From: Ralstonia sp. ASV6
Lineage (GTDB): Bacteria; Pseudomonadota; Gammaproteobacteria; Burkholderiales; Burkholderiaceae
NCBI RefSeq assembly: GCF_016429285.1
Contig: NZ_JAELUI010000022.1
Span: 1-50,662 of the forward strand
Reading direction: 5' to 3'
Length of the DNA: 50,662 nt
The notes below the pieces were generated by a model. It ran no database searches, was not told the DNA's origin, and saw nothing but the letters and a program-made list of their open reading frames with translations. Of this stretch, positions 50,571-50,662 are shown in pieces. Numbering within the stretch: the stretch's first letter is position 1; every line of letters starts with the position of its first letter. Both the position numbers and the translations under genes were made by a program.

Positions 50571-50662
50571 GAGGATTGAAGTTTATTGGATGGTGCCTGG
50601 TTGCTGTGCGGGCATCGGTGTTGGCCAGTGGGCGGCAGGTGCCGGCGGACGGTATCCAAGCG
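50567..50662 (+). CDS. start of a putative secreted protein (cut by window edge)
   Basis: ATG 50567 overlaps the preceding TGA (ATGA) and encodes MRGLKFIGWCLVAVRASVLA with a short basic N-terminus and hydrophobic stretch, suggesting a signal peptide. It runs off the window after 32 codons. Confidence 0.5.
   Translation, partial: MRGLKFIGWCLVAVRASVLASGRQVPADGIQA

Overview
The window looks like the backbone and cargo of a large conjugative plasmid or integrative element of a Burkholderiales-type betaproteobacterium. The host call is an inference. It rests on the GC-rich codon use and on the one housekeeping gene, a type-2 argG (22284-23621). The element call rests on a self-contained replication set (DnaB helicase, DnaG primase, topoisomerase III, SSB, a second Toprim protein, SNF2 helicase) next to a DotM/IcmP/TrbA-like protein of type IVB (IncI-like) conjugation systems, plus a prepilin peptidase and a TcpQ-like protein that suggest a type IVb pilus. 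No relaxase, integrase, origin or oriT was recognised.

Layout. 1-127: right end of an IS66-family insertion that truncates a DUF5677-like gene (128-500). 526-9559: long minus-strand series of mostly unrecognised small genes, including the TcpQ-like protein, a 36-residue lipoprotein, a Toprim protein, a zinc-finger protein, a P-loop-like protein with an altered Walker A and a prepilin peptidase. 3829-4001 holds a 21-bp inverted repeat enclosing tRNA T-arm-like hairpins. 9687-15386: plus-strand series with small membrane proteins, then a compact DNA methyltransferase / PD-(D/E)XK nuclease / SNF2-like helicase cassette (11490-14955). 15453-16994: an ATP-grasp gene broken by an in-frame stop and by a 721-bp insertion with terminal inverted repeats and a 5-bp target duplication. 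17193-21360: minus-strand small secreted, cytosolic and membrane proteins. 21437-23677: mazEF, then argG with a strong terminator. 23725-32307: minus-strand block of large proteins of unknown role, one with a PcfJ-type domain. 32399-47030: minus-strand replication and transfer block (ssb, SNF2 helicase, DotM/TrbA-like fusion, dnaG, topB, dnaB, a SLOG-HExxH protein). 47212-end: plus-strand paralogous small genes separated by repeated leader sequences.

How the genes may work together. DnaB, DnaG, SSB and topoisomerase III would give the element its own fork machinery. The DotM-like protein, TcpQ-like protein and prepilin peptidase point to transfer and pilus assembly, with the rest of those systems outside the window. 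MazEF could favour retention of the element. The methyltransferase-nuclease-helicase cassette resembles defence or anti-restriction modules. A conserved 28-bp motif recurs at four transcription-unit starts (9.58, 39.57, 44.90 and 47.13 kb). At two of them the geometry is identical (GTATC, 7 nt, TACAAT). This suggests one regulator controls the pilus, transfer, replication and small-gene operons.

All calls come from reading the sequence and from memory of protein families; no database search was run.
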